Source: Rhabdornis inornatus
Lineage: Eukaryota > Chordata > Aves > Passeriformes > Rhabdornithidae
Reading direction: 5' to 3'
NCBI GenBank assembly: GCA_013397075.1
Contig: VWZS01007625.1
Span: 690,676-754,675 of the forward strand
DNA: 64,000 nucleotides
Below the pieces are notes generated by a model that saw nothing but the letters and a program-made list of their open reading frames with translations, was not told the DNA's origin and did not search any database. This document shows positions 26,118 to 41,200 of this stretch, piece after piece. A program made the position numbers and the translations under genes. How positions within the stretch are numbered: position 1 is the stretch's first letter; each line of letters begins with the position of its first letter.

Positions 26118-26274
26118 GTGAAGCAGGAGCCATAGAAGGAAGACCCTGTGGTTTGCAATCATGCCATTCCCCTTTGGCAAGTCCCACAAGTCTCCTGCAG
26201 ACATAGTGAAAAACCTGAAGGAGAGCATGGCAGTTCTAGAAAAACAAGACATCTCTGACAAAAAGGCAGAAAAG
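26118..26274 (+). CDS. CAB39: CAB39 first coding exon with 43 nt of 5' UTR
   Basis: The acceptor AG lies at 26116-26117 after a pyrimidine-rich tract, and the donor GT at 26275 (AAAAG|GTACAG). Coding starts at ATG 26161 and gives residues 1-38, ending ISDKKAEK, phase 0. The 43 nt before the ATG are untranslated and hold an in-frame TGA, so no longer N-terminus can come from this exon. Upstream non-coding exon(s) must supply the rest of the 5' UTR. Confidence 0.95.
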
Positions 26275-29200
26275 GTACAGTTGTGATGTTCTAGTTGCAA
26301 AAATGTATTTGAAAGTGGGGGAAAGGGGGAATTTGCAGCTGTTGAAACTGAATCAATTAGGAATTATTTTGGTGGTTTATACTCTGATAAAGGGTAATGT
26401 ATGTACCTTTGAACAGGTGTGTGTCCTGTTGGTTGGTTTGCTTACGCCACTGGCAGCTGATAATGATATTTAAATGATTTGGAACTGTGAAACATTGCAT
26501 TATTTTAATAAGCAGCTCACAGCTGTACAGTGTTCTGGTGCTTGTGACCACCACAGTGCCTTCAGTACTGCACAAGTAGTTCTGTCTCTGCTTGTCCAAG
26601 CAGATCTTTACAGAGCGGAGTGTCTCTTACTGAAGCTGAAGAACTTTGTGTCTTCATGCATAGAGAATATATTTTGGCTTTCCTGACTCTTCTTGAGCCC
26701 ACACTAGGATGTGAGAAGTTCCTGTGCTAGTGCAGTTTCCTTTAGATGGATATCTTGCTACTTCAGGCTCTGTACCTGCTCACAGTCATTTGCTTCTCAA
26801 CTGGCACTCTTTGATTTTACAGCTTTACAGGAACTGACCTCAAAGTTCAGCCTGTGTGCAGCTGCATCCCACCTGGTGAATTGTGTGGCAGAGGTGAAGA
26901 TGAGCACCCTCCTTGGAGTCTCTCCCAGCATTAACAATTTTATACCATTCTTGGCATCCACAGAGTCCCATATAGGAGTCAGTCACAATCTTTTCATGTT
27001 CACCAATATTTTTAAGCAGAGTGTGGCCAGCTGCTCTACATTGTTTCACCTAGATTTGGCACTACTACTTCAAAGGGTCTTAATTAAATTGCCATCTTTG
27101 TTTTGGTATTCTTTAATAATTAGCATCTTCTACTCCTTTGCTGCCATGTGGTATGTTCCAGGTGTCTTGCAGTGTACCACAGTAGTTTCCTCTCATGCTT
27201 TTCCTCTCCTGTTGGAGAGAAAAATGTTGCATTCTGTTATGCAGGCTTGTGTGAAGGCTGGAAGGATTGTCATTTGCTGCTGCTTTTCTTCTTTCTTTTG
27301 AAAAGCCTTCCCTCAAGAGAGGAGGGATAGATACATTCTGAAGCATCTCCGATGAAACTTGGCACTGCCTCCTTTATCTCAGCCTCATTATTAGTTCCTG
27401 GAGATGTGGCCTGGTCTTAAAAATCTCTACTCTTTTGTGTCCTCTCTTTCTGCTTAGACCCCTAATGGGGAACAGACCAGCTCATCCCATTGTGTGTAGC
27501 TGTGCACTGTAGCATATGTGTGTGTTCCTGATGCTGTAGCTGAAGGTTGATATGTACCATTTCTTCTTGCTGGCCTTCGTCCCCCACCTCCATCTTTTTG
27601 AAAGACTTAATTTATGTGAGGCTGCTGCTCTGACAAGAAGTAATATGCTAAGCCTGTGGAGTGGTTTTTCCTGTGTCATATGGAACATAACACATTGTGC
27701 TTGCAGGAGAGCAAAGGCTCACATTCGCTGGATGTGAAGGAAGGCTAAATCCTGCCATCCAGGGGAATGAGCCTGGGTATGGTAGCACTGTTCCCTGTCA
27801 TCCTTGCTATTCACAAAGGAACTGATGAATCTGAACACTCACACCACCAGTGTCCACATATCCATGCAGAGATTCATCAGGAATTATTTCTTTCCTTGGT
27901 AAACCAAGACTTCAGGAAGGTGACTCTGGTTGTGATTGTTTAGCTCAGGTGATTTGCTAGTTTGACAGAGAAAGTTCTTCAATATCTTATGAACCAGTCC
28001 TCAGATCTTTGAGGGCACAGGTCTGAGTAGAAACCCTGAATTTGTGCCCTCTTCCTGCCCAGTCTGTAGAAAAGACTGGAGTGAATGTGGAGTTAAAAGA
28101 CAGAGGTCTGAGCCATAGCCTTTATTAGAAAAGAACAAACATTTCTTCATGCCCATATCTCAGTATTTAGGCATCTTTTTCTCTTTCGTTATCCCTTTTA
28201 TTATGATGATCTTTTCTACAATGTGATTTTTTGGCCTCCTTTGGAGAAGAATTCTGTGCTGGTGGCACAGTGGGTTCTGTGGCTAGTAGTGGAACAGAAA
28301 TAGAAAAACTCACTTTACATGAAGCACAAAAATTGCTGCCTGGTACTAAAAGGGGAGGAGGATGCAGAAGTTGTTCTTGTTTTTATGACTTCATTATACT
28401 AGTGGTTAGACATGTATAAAATATGGTGTGTCTCAGTAGTTTTGTTGTTGTTGATGTTTGATCCAGGGGTATGCTTTTGTAGTCTGTCACTTTTGTAGTC
28501 TGTCACATATCAGTGGTGTAATTTCAGTGCTGGGTCAGCATGCTAAATACTCAGTATTGGTTATAAAAGTACCCCTTTGGGTTAAGTCACTACCTACTTT
28601 TCTTACACCTATTTTGTTTCTTATAATACTGAGTTTGCTATTACATGGAGAATGCTCTTTAAAAGTTTTGTTGCACAATTGGAAATACAGATTTATAAGA
28701 AAATTAGACAAATAATTTTCCCTGGAAATTATAAGTGTAATTATGTTTGAGCAGAATTCCTCATTTTATTCAGTGCTTAAGCTGAAATTTAAAATTGTTA
28801 ATGTTTTGCGAGCGGAAACAAAAAATCAAAGGTGGTAATAAAGATTTTTAAATCTTGGACAGTGTGTGTTTCTATCCATTCTTTACAATAAAAATGGAAG
28901 ATAGTCTTCAAAGTGAAAGACGTAAAACAGTAGTAATGTCTTGTTCAATGGTGGAACATTTTGCCCTGTAATACTGGAAAAGTTGTTTTATAACCAAAAA
29001 TCTGAAATTCAGGTCTATCCTAGTTACATGTTAATCTACCTTTTGAGCTCTGTGACGACTGGAGAAAAATTAACCAGGTAATTCTCCAGGTCATTTGAAA
29101 TGTCCTCTAAGCGTGTGGTGCTCGTTTGGGAGCTGGGCTGGGAGAGCTGGGCTGTGGCTCTCTCCTCCCATGTCCCTCGTGTGCCACAGCTCTGGTGCTT

Positions 29201-32200
29201 GCTGGCTTCAGTGCTGTGCTTAGCACAGAGGTCATGGCTTGCAGTATTTTGGAAGGGAAATGAGATTTCAAGTGCTTTATAACTGAAATGTGTTCATCAT
29301 TTATGCTGTTCATTCTCCGTTGCTTGTGCTCTCTCAGAACGGGGGGCTAAAGGGAAGGGAAAGGAAACCTCCTTTCCTATAAGCAGGACCTACCCTTGAT
29401 CTAGTCCATTAGTTAGTCTTTACTGACATCTCTTCCTTCTCTTTGGCTGATCGCAGCATTTTTTTCATACTACAGTTCACTTGATGTGTGGCACACATTT
29501 ACTGTCAAGCAGGTAAATATTTACTCATGCAATCAAGTTGTTGTTTGCTACCCTCTGACCTTGGGTTAACCTGGTCCCAGCAGCTCCCTTTGGGCTGCTG
29601 GTGCTTGTTAGAGCCCTGTTGTTATCCCAGGCAGGTTTTGCAGGCGTGGTTGGCCTCTCTCCTTTACGTCCCAGCTATGTGTGATGGCAGCTCCTCGAGT
29701 AACGGGGCTGCACCGAGAGCTGCTTGGCTCAGCTGTCCCAGGAGGATGCTGTGCACGTTGCCATAGCTCACATTTCATTTAGGGAGTTAATGCTGTCATT
29801 CATAAAGCAGTAAAATCTTGGATTTGTTATGCATGTATGCACAATTAATCTGTGGTTGAAAGGAGGCTAAATGTTAAGTAATCTGCCTGGCGTCCAGCAT
29901 GGGGCTGTTACTCAAGGGGTGAAGATGAGGCTTCTTCAGGAAGCAGCAGGTGAGAGGACATGCTTCTGTTCTAATTGAACTTGGCTCTTCTGTCTCCATG
30001 CTAGATGTTTACTGGAAAATCATACAATCATTTTTGGCCTTTAAATATGTTACTGCACTGATGTAGTAACTAATACATTTATGGAATTGTATGTTTTTGT
30101 AAGCATTTTGAAATCCAGCCAATTTACGTAGTCATTGAAACGGTGCTTTTTTCATCATTATAGATAGTGCTCTAGACTAGTAAAATTATTCACCCAGTAC
30201 AGGCTCCAAGCTATATCTGTTTTATCATTTCGATGGATGTTTTCATTAATAGTGCAGTTTCTGTAACTGCATTATCCATGTGTAGAGAACCCCCAGCCAC
30301 TGGGATTCCATAGGCCTGGAGACTGCCAAGCTCACTGGAAATATTTCATGACTGGCCATGTGTTCTTTATCATTTTCTACTGCTCATAAACCCCAAATAA
30401 TCCAGCTGTACAACTCCAGGTAGAGTATTTGGGGTTTGCACTGCTCACCATTTAAGGAAATACTAAATGTTAGGGCATTTCACTGATCTTTCCAGAGACT
30501 GGAATAAACCATAGCTATCAAGATGTGCAGCCATTCTGGTGTAACAATGTGTGTAACTTCATGGTAGTCTGCTTTTATTTTTAAATAGTATCTTCCTGTC
30601 CTTCATAAGCATAGAGAAGTAAGTACTTTCTTTATTTTTCTTGCTTTACATTTAATTTTTATAGTGTGGCTTGTCCATTTCTGGCACCATTGAATTTCAA
30701 ATATGACTTGCCATGAAATTTTTCTCTAAAATTCAGGTTGCTCCTTCTCAGTGTTGAGAGCATATAAATACAGATGCTAACACTTAAAAAACATAAATTT
30801 TAACATTAAAAGTATATACTTAGAGACTATAAAATATATAGAGAGTATAGATATTCTACATATATAAAATATGTGCTGGTCATACATTGTACTGGGATAT
30901 ATTTTATGTATTTTTACATATGGTGCCTGATTTTTAGTTCCACTGTTGATCATAGGTTTTTGGATGAACCTCATTGTGACTTTTGATCTTTATCTCTAGA
31001 TATCTTTTCCCCCTCTTAAAAGAAAGCAGAGCATTAGGTAATTTAGATCTCAGTATCTTAGAAAATCTTGCAAGTAATGCTAGCCAACCTTATCTTTCTT
31101 GATTTTATTTGTTTTTAGTGGTTTTTTACTTGGCTTTTCACACCAATATTTAACGTAGCATATTTTTCAGTGTAACTATCTAAATTCCATTCTGCACCTG
31201 AAATGGCAAAAATAGGTCTGCACGTCTTGGATTTGGAATATGTTTGAGAGTTCATGGAATATACAAGAGTAAGGAGGTTCTAGAAATTTGTCGGAGTTTA
31301 TTTCTAGTCTTTCTGATGTTGAATTTTACAGTAGAGAAGTAGTATAAGAATGTTAGATTTTATGAAAGTATAGTGCATCGAAAGACATTGGTTACTGATA
31401 TAATACTTCCAGAAAACTTCATACTTCTGTCCCAGAAGATGCCCAGAAATGATAGCTGGAGTGATGCAAGGCAGACGCTTTGCTGCTGCAGCTGGTCAGG
31501 CACTGGTGCAGGTTGCCTGGAGCGGTGGTGGAGTGGCCATCCGTGGAGCTGTTGGGAGCATGGCTGGCCATCAGCCTGCTCAGCTTGGCAGGACTGAGGT
31601 GGCCCTGTCTTGAGCAGGTGGTTGCATCCTGATGGCCTCCTGAGGTACCTTCCAGCCTGAGCTGTGCTGCTTTTTAGGGATGTGGTTTAGTGGCAGCCTT
31701 GAGTTTAAGGGTCTTTTCCAACCTCAATGATTCAATGATTCTGTGTCTACTTCCCATTAACACTTCACGCCACGCCAAGTTCCAGTGGAGCACATTCAGG
31801 TGGTCTTGAGGTTGTGAAGGGCACTGGAGTCCTCCTGTCTCTTCCTGAAGTTCCTGAGCTATATGTTCATGTTGGGCTAGAAGGCTTTTTTGGTTTTTTA
31901 AAGCCCTCTGTGTTTTACGTGCCACATTATTTTCTGCCTGGTTTCCAAGCATTTCCATTACTGGTGTCTGTCTTGGGTGGGGGTAAGGGAGTGGCCTCAA
32001 GTGTGGTGATTAAGGTTTTGGGGTTGGGAGGCTTGTTCTCTTTCCTGGGGTTTTGGTGGGAAAAATTCTCCACTCACATTCCTAATTACAGGCATGCCCT
32101 CAATACTGCCATCATTTTAGCTAAAATAAGCAGTTTCTTGAGCTGCCTTTCTTCCTCTTTCATCTTGCTTTCTACATTAGTGTGCAGGGACAGACTTGGC

Positions 32201-35200
32201 TTCCTCTTCCCTTGGTAGCCATGCATCAAAGATAACTCTTCATATCTCAGTGTCTGACAGATGTTCCTGTTCTTCTTATATGAAAGAGCAGTTTCTTCTG
32301 AATTTCAGAGAACAATTGTGTGGTGTAATTCTGCTCTGGTATGGTGAGCTGGTGTTCCCATTTCACTACTTCAGGAGCTGGCATGAATCGAAGTAATCTT
32401 ACTGGGCACCTGCTTCTTGCTGTCTCACTAACAGTACACAGAAAATCCTTTGGAATTTCGATTGAGGAGGAGACAACTGGGACTAGGAACTGAAGTTAGC
32501 AGAAAGAGGGAGGCAGCAGGGAGTGGAAAGTTGTGGAGGAGCTAAAAATGATATGGAGCCTCCTTAAAGGTCATGGAATCCTTGCTTGCATACCTAGCAA
32601 AGCTGGAATGGCTTTAGCTTGAATAGTGCATGGGTCATGCTGATTTTAAGCCTCTCTGGATAAAAAGCACAGATGAGAAGTCATTTTACATAGCCTTTAT
32701 AAGACTGGCAGTATCCAGAAAGTGATAATTTTTTCCCTTTATTAATATTCTGTGAGCTATCAATCATAGATACTTTACATAAAAGTGTACGCATACTTTG
32801 TTGGTAGGTTCATCTAATTACTAAAAATCAGTGCACTTACAAACCATTCAGAACTTTTAGACATGTGAAGAACCATTATAATTAAACCAGCAATTTATGA
32901 TGATCATTTTCAGCATTTTGCCCCCAAGCTCAGTAAAACATACATATTGAAAGGAGTAGTTCTTTTTTTGGTCCAATACAACTATGTTTTAAGATTCAGA
33001 AGTGGGTGTTTAGATGTGTTCTTGTTGATTTATATTTTTTTAGTTTACTTGTGAGATAACTGTGTTTCCACTGCTAAATGCTTCTCCAGCTCATCATAGC
33101 AACTTAGGAATTCCTCACAAGTGACAAGTCAGACCTGTCTGTCTTCTTTAAAGTGGACTTGAAGCAGGGAAGTATTTTAGACCTTTAATTGTGTCCTTTT
33201 GAGTGTATCTCTTTCTGAGTCTGTTGGCCAAGTTCTTGTGTGCTGAGATAACCTGAAAATTAAAGTTGGTTCTCCTTGAGATTTTGTTTTGTTCACTTCA
33301 CTCACAGTAACTGGAATGGGAGCCTAGTATTTGGAAAAACCTGATGTGTGCAAAATCTACAGGAGGGATACATTGGTCTCCCTGGGCAGTTCACTAGCAC
33401 AGGCATGAGGCTCTATGTCATGTTTCCCAGTCTGATCCTGCACAACTGTGTTACAGAATGGAAATTTTATCAGGTTCTTTTCATCCTATTGCTGTTCTTA
33501 AGGAGATTTTTGAATGGAAAGTTAAAAGGCAGTAAAAAGGGGGAGATTCTTACCTTTGGTAACTAAACATGTGTATGTCTTGCCTCTGCTTTTTATTGTT
33601 TGTTGTTTTTTTTTTTAATACCAGTCTCATGACAATCTTATTTGCAGAAAGAATATGTATTGTTTTTTTACCAGATTGTCATTTCCTGACTGTTCCTCCC
33701 ACCACTGGAAGTTTGCAGATGTTAAGAATAAAGGAGTGTGCAGTTAGAAAGACAAATGGCATTGTGCTCTAACTGTATTGTTTTCCCATTTTCTTTAGGC
33801 AACGGAGGAGGTCTCAAAAAACCTTGTTGCCATGAAAGAAATCTTGTATGGCACAAATGAAAAAGAACCCCAAACAGAAGCTGTGGCACAGCTTGCTCAG
33901 GAGCTATACAACAGTGGACTTCTTAGTACCCTAGTAGCTGACTTGCAGCTCATTGATTTTGAGGTAAGAAGGGAGGTTTGACATTTCTTATATTCTGTAC
34001 GTTAAAATAAACATCTGAATTCCTACCACTTTAATTGATTAAGGTGTTTCAGTCTTCTGCTTTTATTTTGTGGTTATGACAAATCTGTTGGAAAGAGAAC
34101 TCACTGTTCCAAACTGTATAGAAGATTGAGCAACTATAGAATATAAAATCTCTGAATTTAGGCATATGAACAACACAAATTTGAAGTTGATAAACCTCTA
34201 ATCTGGGGGTACAGTTCTGTTAAAATTATGGAATAATTCTGAGTTCTGTACACAGAAAGGTCTCTTAGTATAGTGCTGTAGTGAGCACAAACCTTAATAC
34301 TACGAGATGTATCTGTATTCTAGATACAATATCTATTCATCTTGCCACATCTGATTACTAGGAAAACTAATAGAATTATTGTAACATTTATGAATCAATT
34401 TAAATATATAATTTAAAGCTGTTAGTTTTATTAATAGTCCAGGATTTCTCTCTTTTTAGAAACAAGTGATGCAACCTTTTTGCTTTTCCTTGTCTTTTTT
34501 TCTGTTTATTAAAGAAACAAACCCAAGTTTTTATTGATCAATTCAAAACAGCAATACTTACTTATATGTCAAGGTATCTCTCTACAAGCCTGTGTGGCAT
34601 TTGTCACCACATGACGTGGAATAATATACATTCCAAGCACCATAGAGAAAAATCCTATTTAGTTATGAGATGCTGCAGTACAGTTGGATTTTTCTCTGTT
34701 CCCTGAGGTCTCACAAGAAGCGTGTGGTTGTCTAGGAAAGGAGCCAAACCCATGTATCTCACTCCACAGCCTCGACCATAAAGATCATCCCATTTAAGAT
34801 TGCTTAAAAAAGAGATTGTTCATAAACAACTTGCTTACAATACAAAAACAACAGTTTAAAGTCCTATTGTAGTTTGACATTCCAAAAGCAATGGCTTTCT
34901 TCCCTGTTTTTTCTTTTCTCCCCTCTACCCCACCCATAATTCCCTCTGATTTGTGTTTAATTGTAATACAGTGGTATTTTTTCCCCTATCCACACAAGTG
35001 TTTATACCATACATAAAACATTCAGGTTGTTAAATAAGCAAGGAAACCTGGGAAAGCTGAGAGGGAATGCTGAAATGGGATGGCCTTTAATTGCTGAAGA
35101 AAGGAAATCATGAAACATTGTCTGGATTCTGCTGACCTCTAGATTGGTATCAGCCTGGTGTTTACTCAGCCCAGTTATTAGCAAAGGAAACCTTCATTAT

Positions 35201-38200
35201 CTCCTGGTGATGAAGAATGATAACAATTTGCACAGGCTTGCTCTCATTAAGGAGAATTGTGCTTTTTATTCTGAGGAGACATGAAAAGATTGTGAGTTGT
35301 TTCCTGCCTGTGGCTCTTGTGCTGCTTTGTTTCAAGGGGATGTGATGGTTCCCCTTGGAGAACAAGTCATTCACTGCTTTCTAGGCTAGACCACATCTGC
35401 TTTTTATGGCTGGGAGCTAGTAGACTGTCCTGCTGTTGTTACCTAGAATTCATCTCAGCACACCTGTGCTCCAGATGTGCTCCAGCTTCCCAGCTGTTAC
35501 AAAGCCAGTCAGATGTTGCTTTTGATATACCAAATGTCTGTATGGGTCTACTGCATTTGGAGCAATTTTTCCATTACTGATGGAAATACATATTTGGTTT
35601 TCTGGTGGTTTTTAAACTTGGAAGAGTGGGTCTAGAATTTTTTTCTTCCTGGTTTCCCACTACAGCTGGATTATTCAGTGACAAACTAAACTTTTCTTTC
35701 CTTTCAGTCTCACTTCTGAAGAAGATTTCTTTGTAGAACAGGAATAGACAGCTTATTAATAGACAGGAGCTGTTCATTGTAACTCTTCAACTGTCTCAAA
35801 TGTACTTAAATCTGAACTGCTATGGTAAAAACAACCCATAGAAAAGTAAGAAGTAAAAACTAGAAAAATAACAAATTTGATGTTTTAATGAAGAAAACTG
35901 TAACTGTCCAGCCCTTACTTTGTGCCCAGGCCCATTTAAAGTCTTGCCCTTCCCTGGAAGCTTGCTTTCCAATAAAGCAGTCAACACAACCATCTCCTTA
36001 CCAGTCTTAACACACTTGCCAGTTACCTCCTTGCTGGTTTGCACTGAAAGAGATGGTAGCCCTGGTGAAACTGGGTTTTTTGTTCTGTTGTTTTGGGATT
36101 TTTAAAATGAAGAATAAAAACAAAACAAAACTGCCTTTTGCCCACGGGAGCAAGACAATACAAGCACAGTGTCCTTCTCACCTCTGGCCGCCGTGACTGT
36201 TGGCACAGGGTCGGGGCCTGCTGGCCGTTGCTGGGCCATGAGGTCACTTGGCAAGGCACAAAAAAGTGACAAAACCTGGCTGTGGGGTTGCTGTGTGCCA
36301 CGGGCAGCTCAGGGATGGGATTGTGAGGAAATGCTGTTCTTGCTGGTGACTCCGAGACAACTGCCGCGACCCAGCACAGCACTGGCAGAGCTGGTGAATG
36401 GGAGTTGATGGTTATATTATGTGGAGTTTGAGTAAAGCAATTCCTGCAAACACTGCTCTACTCATGGCAGAACAAAGAGTTCTGGTGTTGCTTTGGGCTG
36501 GCTTTCAATGGAATTGTAATTGAGAAAACAAGCGTTTACAAACAATCTCTTATATCCTGAAAACAACACTCCAGCAAAACTGTCCGTGGTAATTCACAAA
36601 CATGCCATTTGTAAAACTTCAGTCCTCCTACGTTTTCATAAATATTTCATTTTTTCTCATGTAGTCTTTTTTTATGCTGATTAGAAAATGGAAAGAATTT
36701 TAAATAGTTGATGTTTTTAAAATTCTTGCTAGTTAAATACGCCCTGCATTTTACTCAAAAGCTTCCTCGTGTTACTCAGGAGGTTTACAGCACAGCTAGA
36801 GCTTGTCAAGAAATATTGTATACATCTAGGTTTAGTGTAGAACATTCAGGGAACCTGTAGGTGGAGTTGCTTTACAGGCCTTTATTTGCACATCCAAGCT
36901 TAGTACAAGCTGGGCTGGTCTTTTTCCGGAATAGATCAGATAACACATGATCCTGAAGGCGGATTTGTGCAGTCCAGGATGGACAGTGAATTGCAGAAAT
37001 GTGGCTTTTAAATGGTGCATGTGAATGACAGTGGAAAGTGCTTCTGTTTATAATCAGCTTTTTGTTAGATGTCTGTACCAGTTTGTCATCTTCACCTGTG
37101 GTCTGACAGAAGAAATAAACAGGAGATGTGTATTTATTCAAGAAAGAACATTTCCAGTTCCTTTTACACTGTCTGGTGCTATACTTGTGCATTTTTTTGT
37201 GTATGATCTTGTGCTGAATTCCAGCATCCTGGTCTTATTTATACTTTTTTTGTGCATTGAAAAATGTGAGACTTGCATTTTAGGTCAGTGGATGATTTCT
37301 GTGTGTATTATTCATTCATTTATTTATTCCACTTTCATAAGTTGCAGTTCTAAGTTGGATGTTAACAGTGTAGTTGGAAATGCTTTGCACACTCTTAATG
37401 GTGGCATTGTGTGTCCCTAGACAAGGGGAGAGGATAATGGAATGTTGAAGAAATACACTTCCAGGCAAGAGCACAGTTAAAAACTGTTATGCTGTTAGCA
37501 GAATCAAATATCAAATGAGCCCAGGAGATTGATGCTACATGGAAATATCTGATGAAACATCAACTGGCTTTACTTCTGAATGTAAATTCCCCACGATCTG
37601 GCTGCAGGGTGGTGTCATGTTTTGAGTGCTTTGGCATATTTGAAATGGGCATAAAGAAAGAAAATATTGAATTTGTTCAAGATCAGAGTATGGAGGCTGC
37701 CTGAACTGCAGAACCCCCCCAGTACAGCTGCACGAGGTGATGATAATGTTTAATTGTTAAGTTCCCTGTGGACTTCAGTATTTTGTGTTTAACTGCTGAT
37801 GTTTTTGACAGGGCAAGAAAGATGTTGCGCAAATTTTCAACAACATTCTCAGAAGACAAATTGGTACAAGAACTCCCACAGTTGAATACATCTGCACTCA
37901 ACAGAATATCTTATTCATGCTATTAAAAGGGTATGTGCACTGTGAAACATAACCATGTTCTTACATGAAGTAAGGGCCTTTTAAATGCATGGAGAAGCAG
38001 TGACTTCTGACATGTTTGTTCTTCCTTTGCAATATGCTTGGGTTTATTTTCTTTTTTCTTGGTTTTGGGGTCTGTAATTCCCCTAAGTAAAGGAAAAATT
38101 AAAAAATAGAAAACCAACCATCTACTTTTACATGAAATATAACTGAAAATGGACAACTGTTAGTACTCTGAATTACTCTTACTGGGCTGGTAAGATGTTT

Positions 38201-41200
38201 TCCTTTCAGCCTATTTAAGCTATTCTTGTGAACTTATTTATCAAGAGTTGAAGGCTATTCTTCTTCCTTTTAACCAGAGTAATTTCCAGTTTGCTGGCCT
38301 GTCTTAGACTATCTTATTCATAGTGATTTATATTACTGTATTGACACAAACACATCAACACAAACCTGACCAAGAAAAAGAATTACTTGTGGCATATTGT
38401 GCATACCAGACAACTATTTCTTCCTGTCTTCTTCAGTAATATCTGGTGTGCTGGATATTGGAGGGTCATGCCGTATTGAATACATATAGATCTGCAGCTC
38501 TCAAACATGAAGGCAAAAAATAATTCCTTGCATTTCTAATGACATTAATTAAGAAAAGTTCTGAAAATTGCAATTCCACTGTGTTATTTTGGGATAGAAA
38601 AGCTCTTCAAACATTAATAAACAATTTTTAAAAATGCAGCTATTTATAATTCTGGCTACAGCTGCTGGGTAAGCTTGGTGTAATTGAGGAGCACTTCTTC
38701 CACCTACTGGGATAACTCAAGGGTGTATGAAAGGACCACTGATCTCAATAAGATATTTGCCTGTTGGTAGCTTTACGTGCCTGTAATGGCATTTAAATGT
38801 TAGAGGGACAAAATAAAATATTAATTTTGGCATAGTGCAAAAGAAATTATTGATTTAGTGCTTCTTCAAAATAATTTACAAAAGAAGCCAAAGATATTTG
38901 AGGTGCAGAGAGATGAAACTGCTTTTTGAGCATGTTCTCATTGGTAAGTGGTTGAATGAGGGCTGCAACACATTGGTGCTCACTTTTAGTCTGTGTTGTC
39001 ACACTTCAGAGAGCTTTATTCTCACAGGGGCTATTGAAACTTTCTGTTTATCTATATTTATAAGTCAGGATGTTTGAAACGGGCATTTAGCAACTGGTAT
39101 CCAACTGAGGCAAATTAATATAAATTTAAACTGTGGCATGAATTACAAAAAGTTCAGTAGGTTTCAAATCTTCACGACAGGTTGAATGGGAGGGTATTGC
39201 AGGATTTAATGAAAATTATTTCAGTTTTTAGTAGGATAGTATAGTTAATGCTCAGTATGCACAATGATACTTTTCTCCTGAAATTTTGGGGAATTTCAAT
39301 TAGCTTCCACTGGTTAAGGAGGGAGGATTCTCTAGGTGTAAGGCAGGAATGCATGTGAGAGGCTGTGACTGCTCCGAGATGCTGGAACCCCATGATGTGC
39401 AGAGCAGCCAGTGATACTGAAAAATGGTTTAATGAAAGAGGAGATCTGAATTTATGTCCAGTATTGTTAACCCCTCATGCCCATATAGAAAGTTTTGTGT
39501 AAATTGCTGTCATGTTTAAGCGAGCAGTTTTCAAGACAAATAATTTACTGCTTTTCCAGATGTCTGCAATCCTACCAATATGGAACAAGAAAATTGATTC
39601 TGAGAGCAAAGAAAGTATTTTTATTTAGTCTTGTTTGCCAGTTTGTGGAAATCCTTTGAATTGGCTATGATTGTAACTGGCAGCTATTTCAGCAGTATTT
39701 TGTAGAAATATTTAAAAATGGAGTTTAATGCAGGAATAAATACCTCTAATTCTTATGGGTTTGTTCACTTGATGGTACTGAACATTGTAATTAGAAATGT
39801 GGTGCTGCAATGCTAACTTGGGAAAGTTTATAAATTTATAAAGTATCTTTGTTGGGTTTTTTAATAGGTACGAATCTCCAGAAATTGCTCTAAATTGTGG
39901 GATAATGCTTAGAGAATGCATCCGGCATGAACCACTAGCTAAAATCATCTTGTGGTCAGAACAATTCTACGATTTCTTCAGATATGTGGAAATGTCAACG
40001 TTTGACATCGCTTCTGATGCATTTGCCACGTTCAAGGTAATTTCCTCAGAGCCTCAGAATTGTTACTTCTGTACTTCTCTGCTGTGTGTGATGTTCTTGG
40101 CAAAACAAGCCTTGTGAGAGGGGAAGAAGATAGATGTGATGCAGGTGGGTAAGCTGGACACTTATTTCTCAGAATGCCAGAAACACCTGTAAATGCATAT
40201 TTTATATTTGCTCCCGAAAATTGAGTTCTGGAGAGTGAGCATTACCTGAATGCAGGTGTACTCCCATCCAGGGGCTTTCAGTCTGTGTCTGCAACTCCTC
40301 CTGTGCTCCTCCTGAGGATATTTGATGCTGTTGCTTTTTCTGGGGAAATTTTTTGTGGCTCAGTTTTTGTGTCCCTAAAATAATCTGTTATGGGGACAGT
40401 AAGTATAATATTAACCAGTATTAAATGGTGGGTCTAAAACTTGGTTGTGTGTAGCTGTGTGCCTTGATCCATAAATAGCACTTTTCAATGATAATTTCAC
40501 AGGCTGTTTCTCTGTGAATTAAAGTAACTTTCCTAAGTGATGTCAAGATCCTGAGCAGTGTGCAGATTATTGCAGTCATATCCTGAATGAGTGTGTTTAA
40601 TGAAATAGCAAAATTTTGGATCAAATGTCTTATGTGTTTGAGAATGTCTTTGTACTGTTTAAATCTTCTTAGTGACAGTACTGGGTTTGTGCTTTTTTAC
40701 AGGATTTGCTTACAAGACACAAGTTGTTAAGTGCAGAATTTTTGGAACAGCATTACGATAGGGTGAGCAGACACCTTTTCATATTTAGAGCTCTGGGGCT
40801 GTGTATCTTATTTGAATGAATCAGTGGTTTTATTCCTTGTTTGGCTCTGGTTTGGGGGATTTCCCCACAGTATTAAATCAACTGAACTTCGGGTTCAGTT
40901 TCCACACCTAATGTCAAAACAAATAGTGTTAGAGAGTTTCATTTATCCTGACATTTTCAGCTACATGGCTTCAATACTTTTGTCTTTCAAAAGATTATTC
41001 AGAACCAGTTCCACAAAGGTATTTAAGTGTTTAAATCTTACTCTGATTGAAACTCCAAGACTTCCCAAGCAATTAAAAAAAACCAAAACCCCACAGCCAA
41101 CAAACTTGGAATCACCTTGATTTTTAAAGGTTTGTCTCCAGACATGTTCACTAAATCACAAATATCTCCTCTGAGTGACTCAGCTTTAAACAGGAGATAA

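Larger units (their letters stand above)
26275..33798 (+). other. CAB39: CAB39 intron after the first coding exon
   Basis: 7524 bp, GT-AG. It contains a 196-codon open plus-strand frame (26711-27301) without recognisable domains, a perfect 16-bp tandem duplication (28474-28505) and a CR1 3' end (31490-31745). Nothing else could be supported. Confidence 0.9.

Noticed and set aside
36130..36410. Possible small exon or second CpG island inside a CAB39 intron
   Set aside because: CpGs are few, the stretch is under 300 bp, and the open frames on the two strands conflict. A donor-like GTGAGA on the minus strand has no convincing partner.
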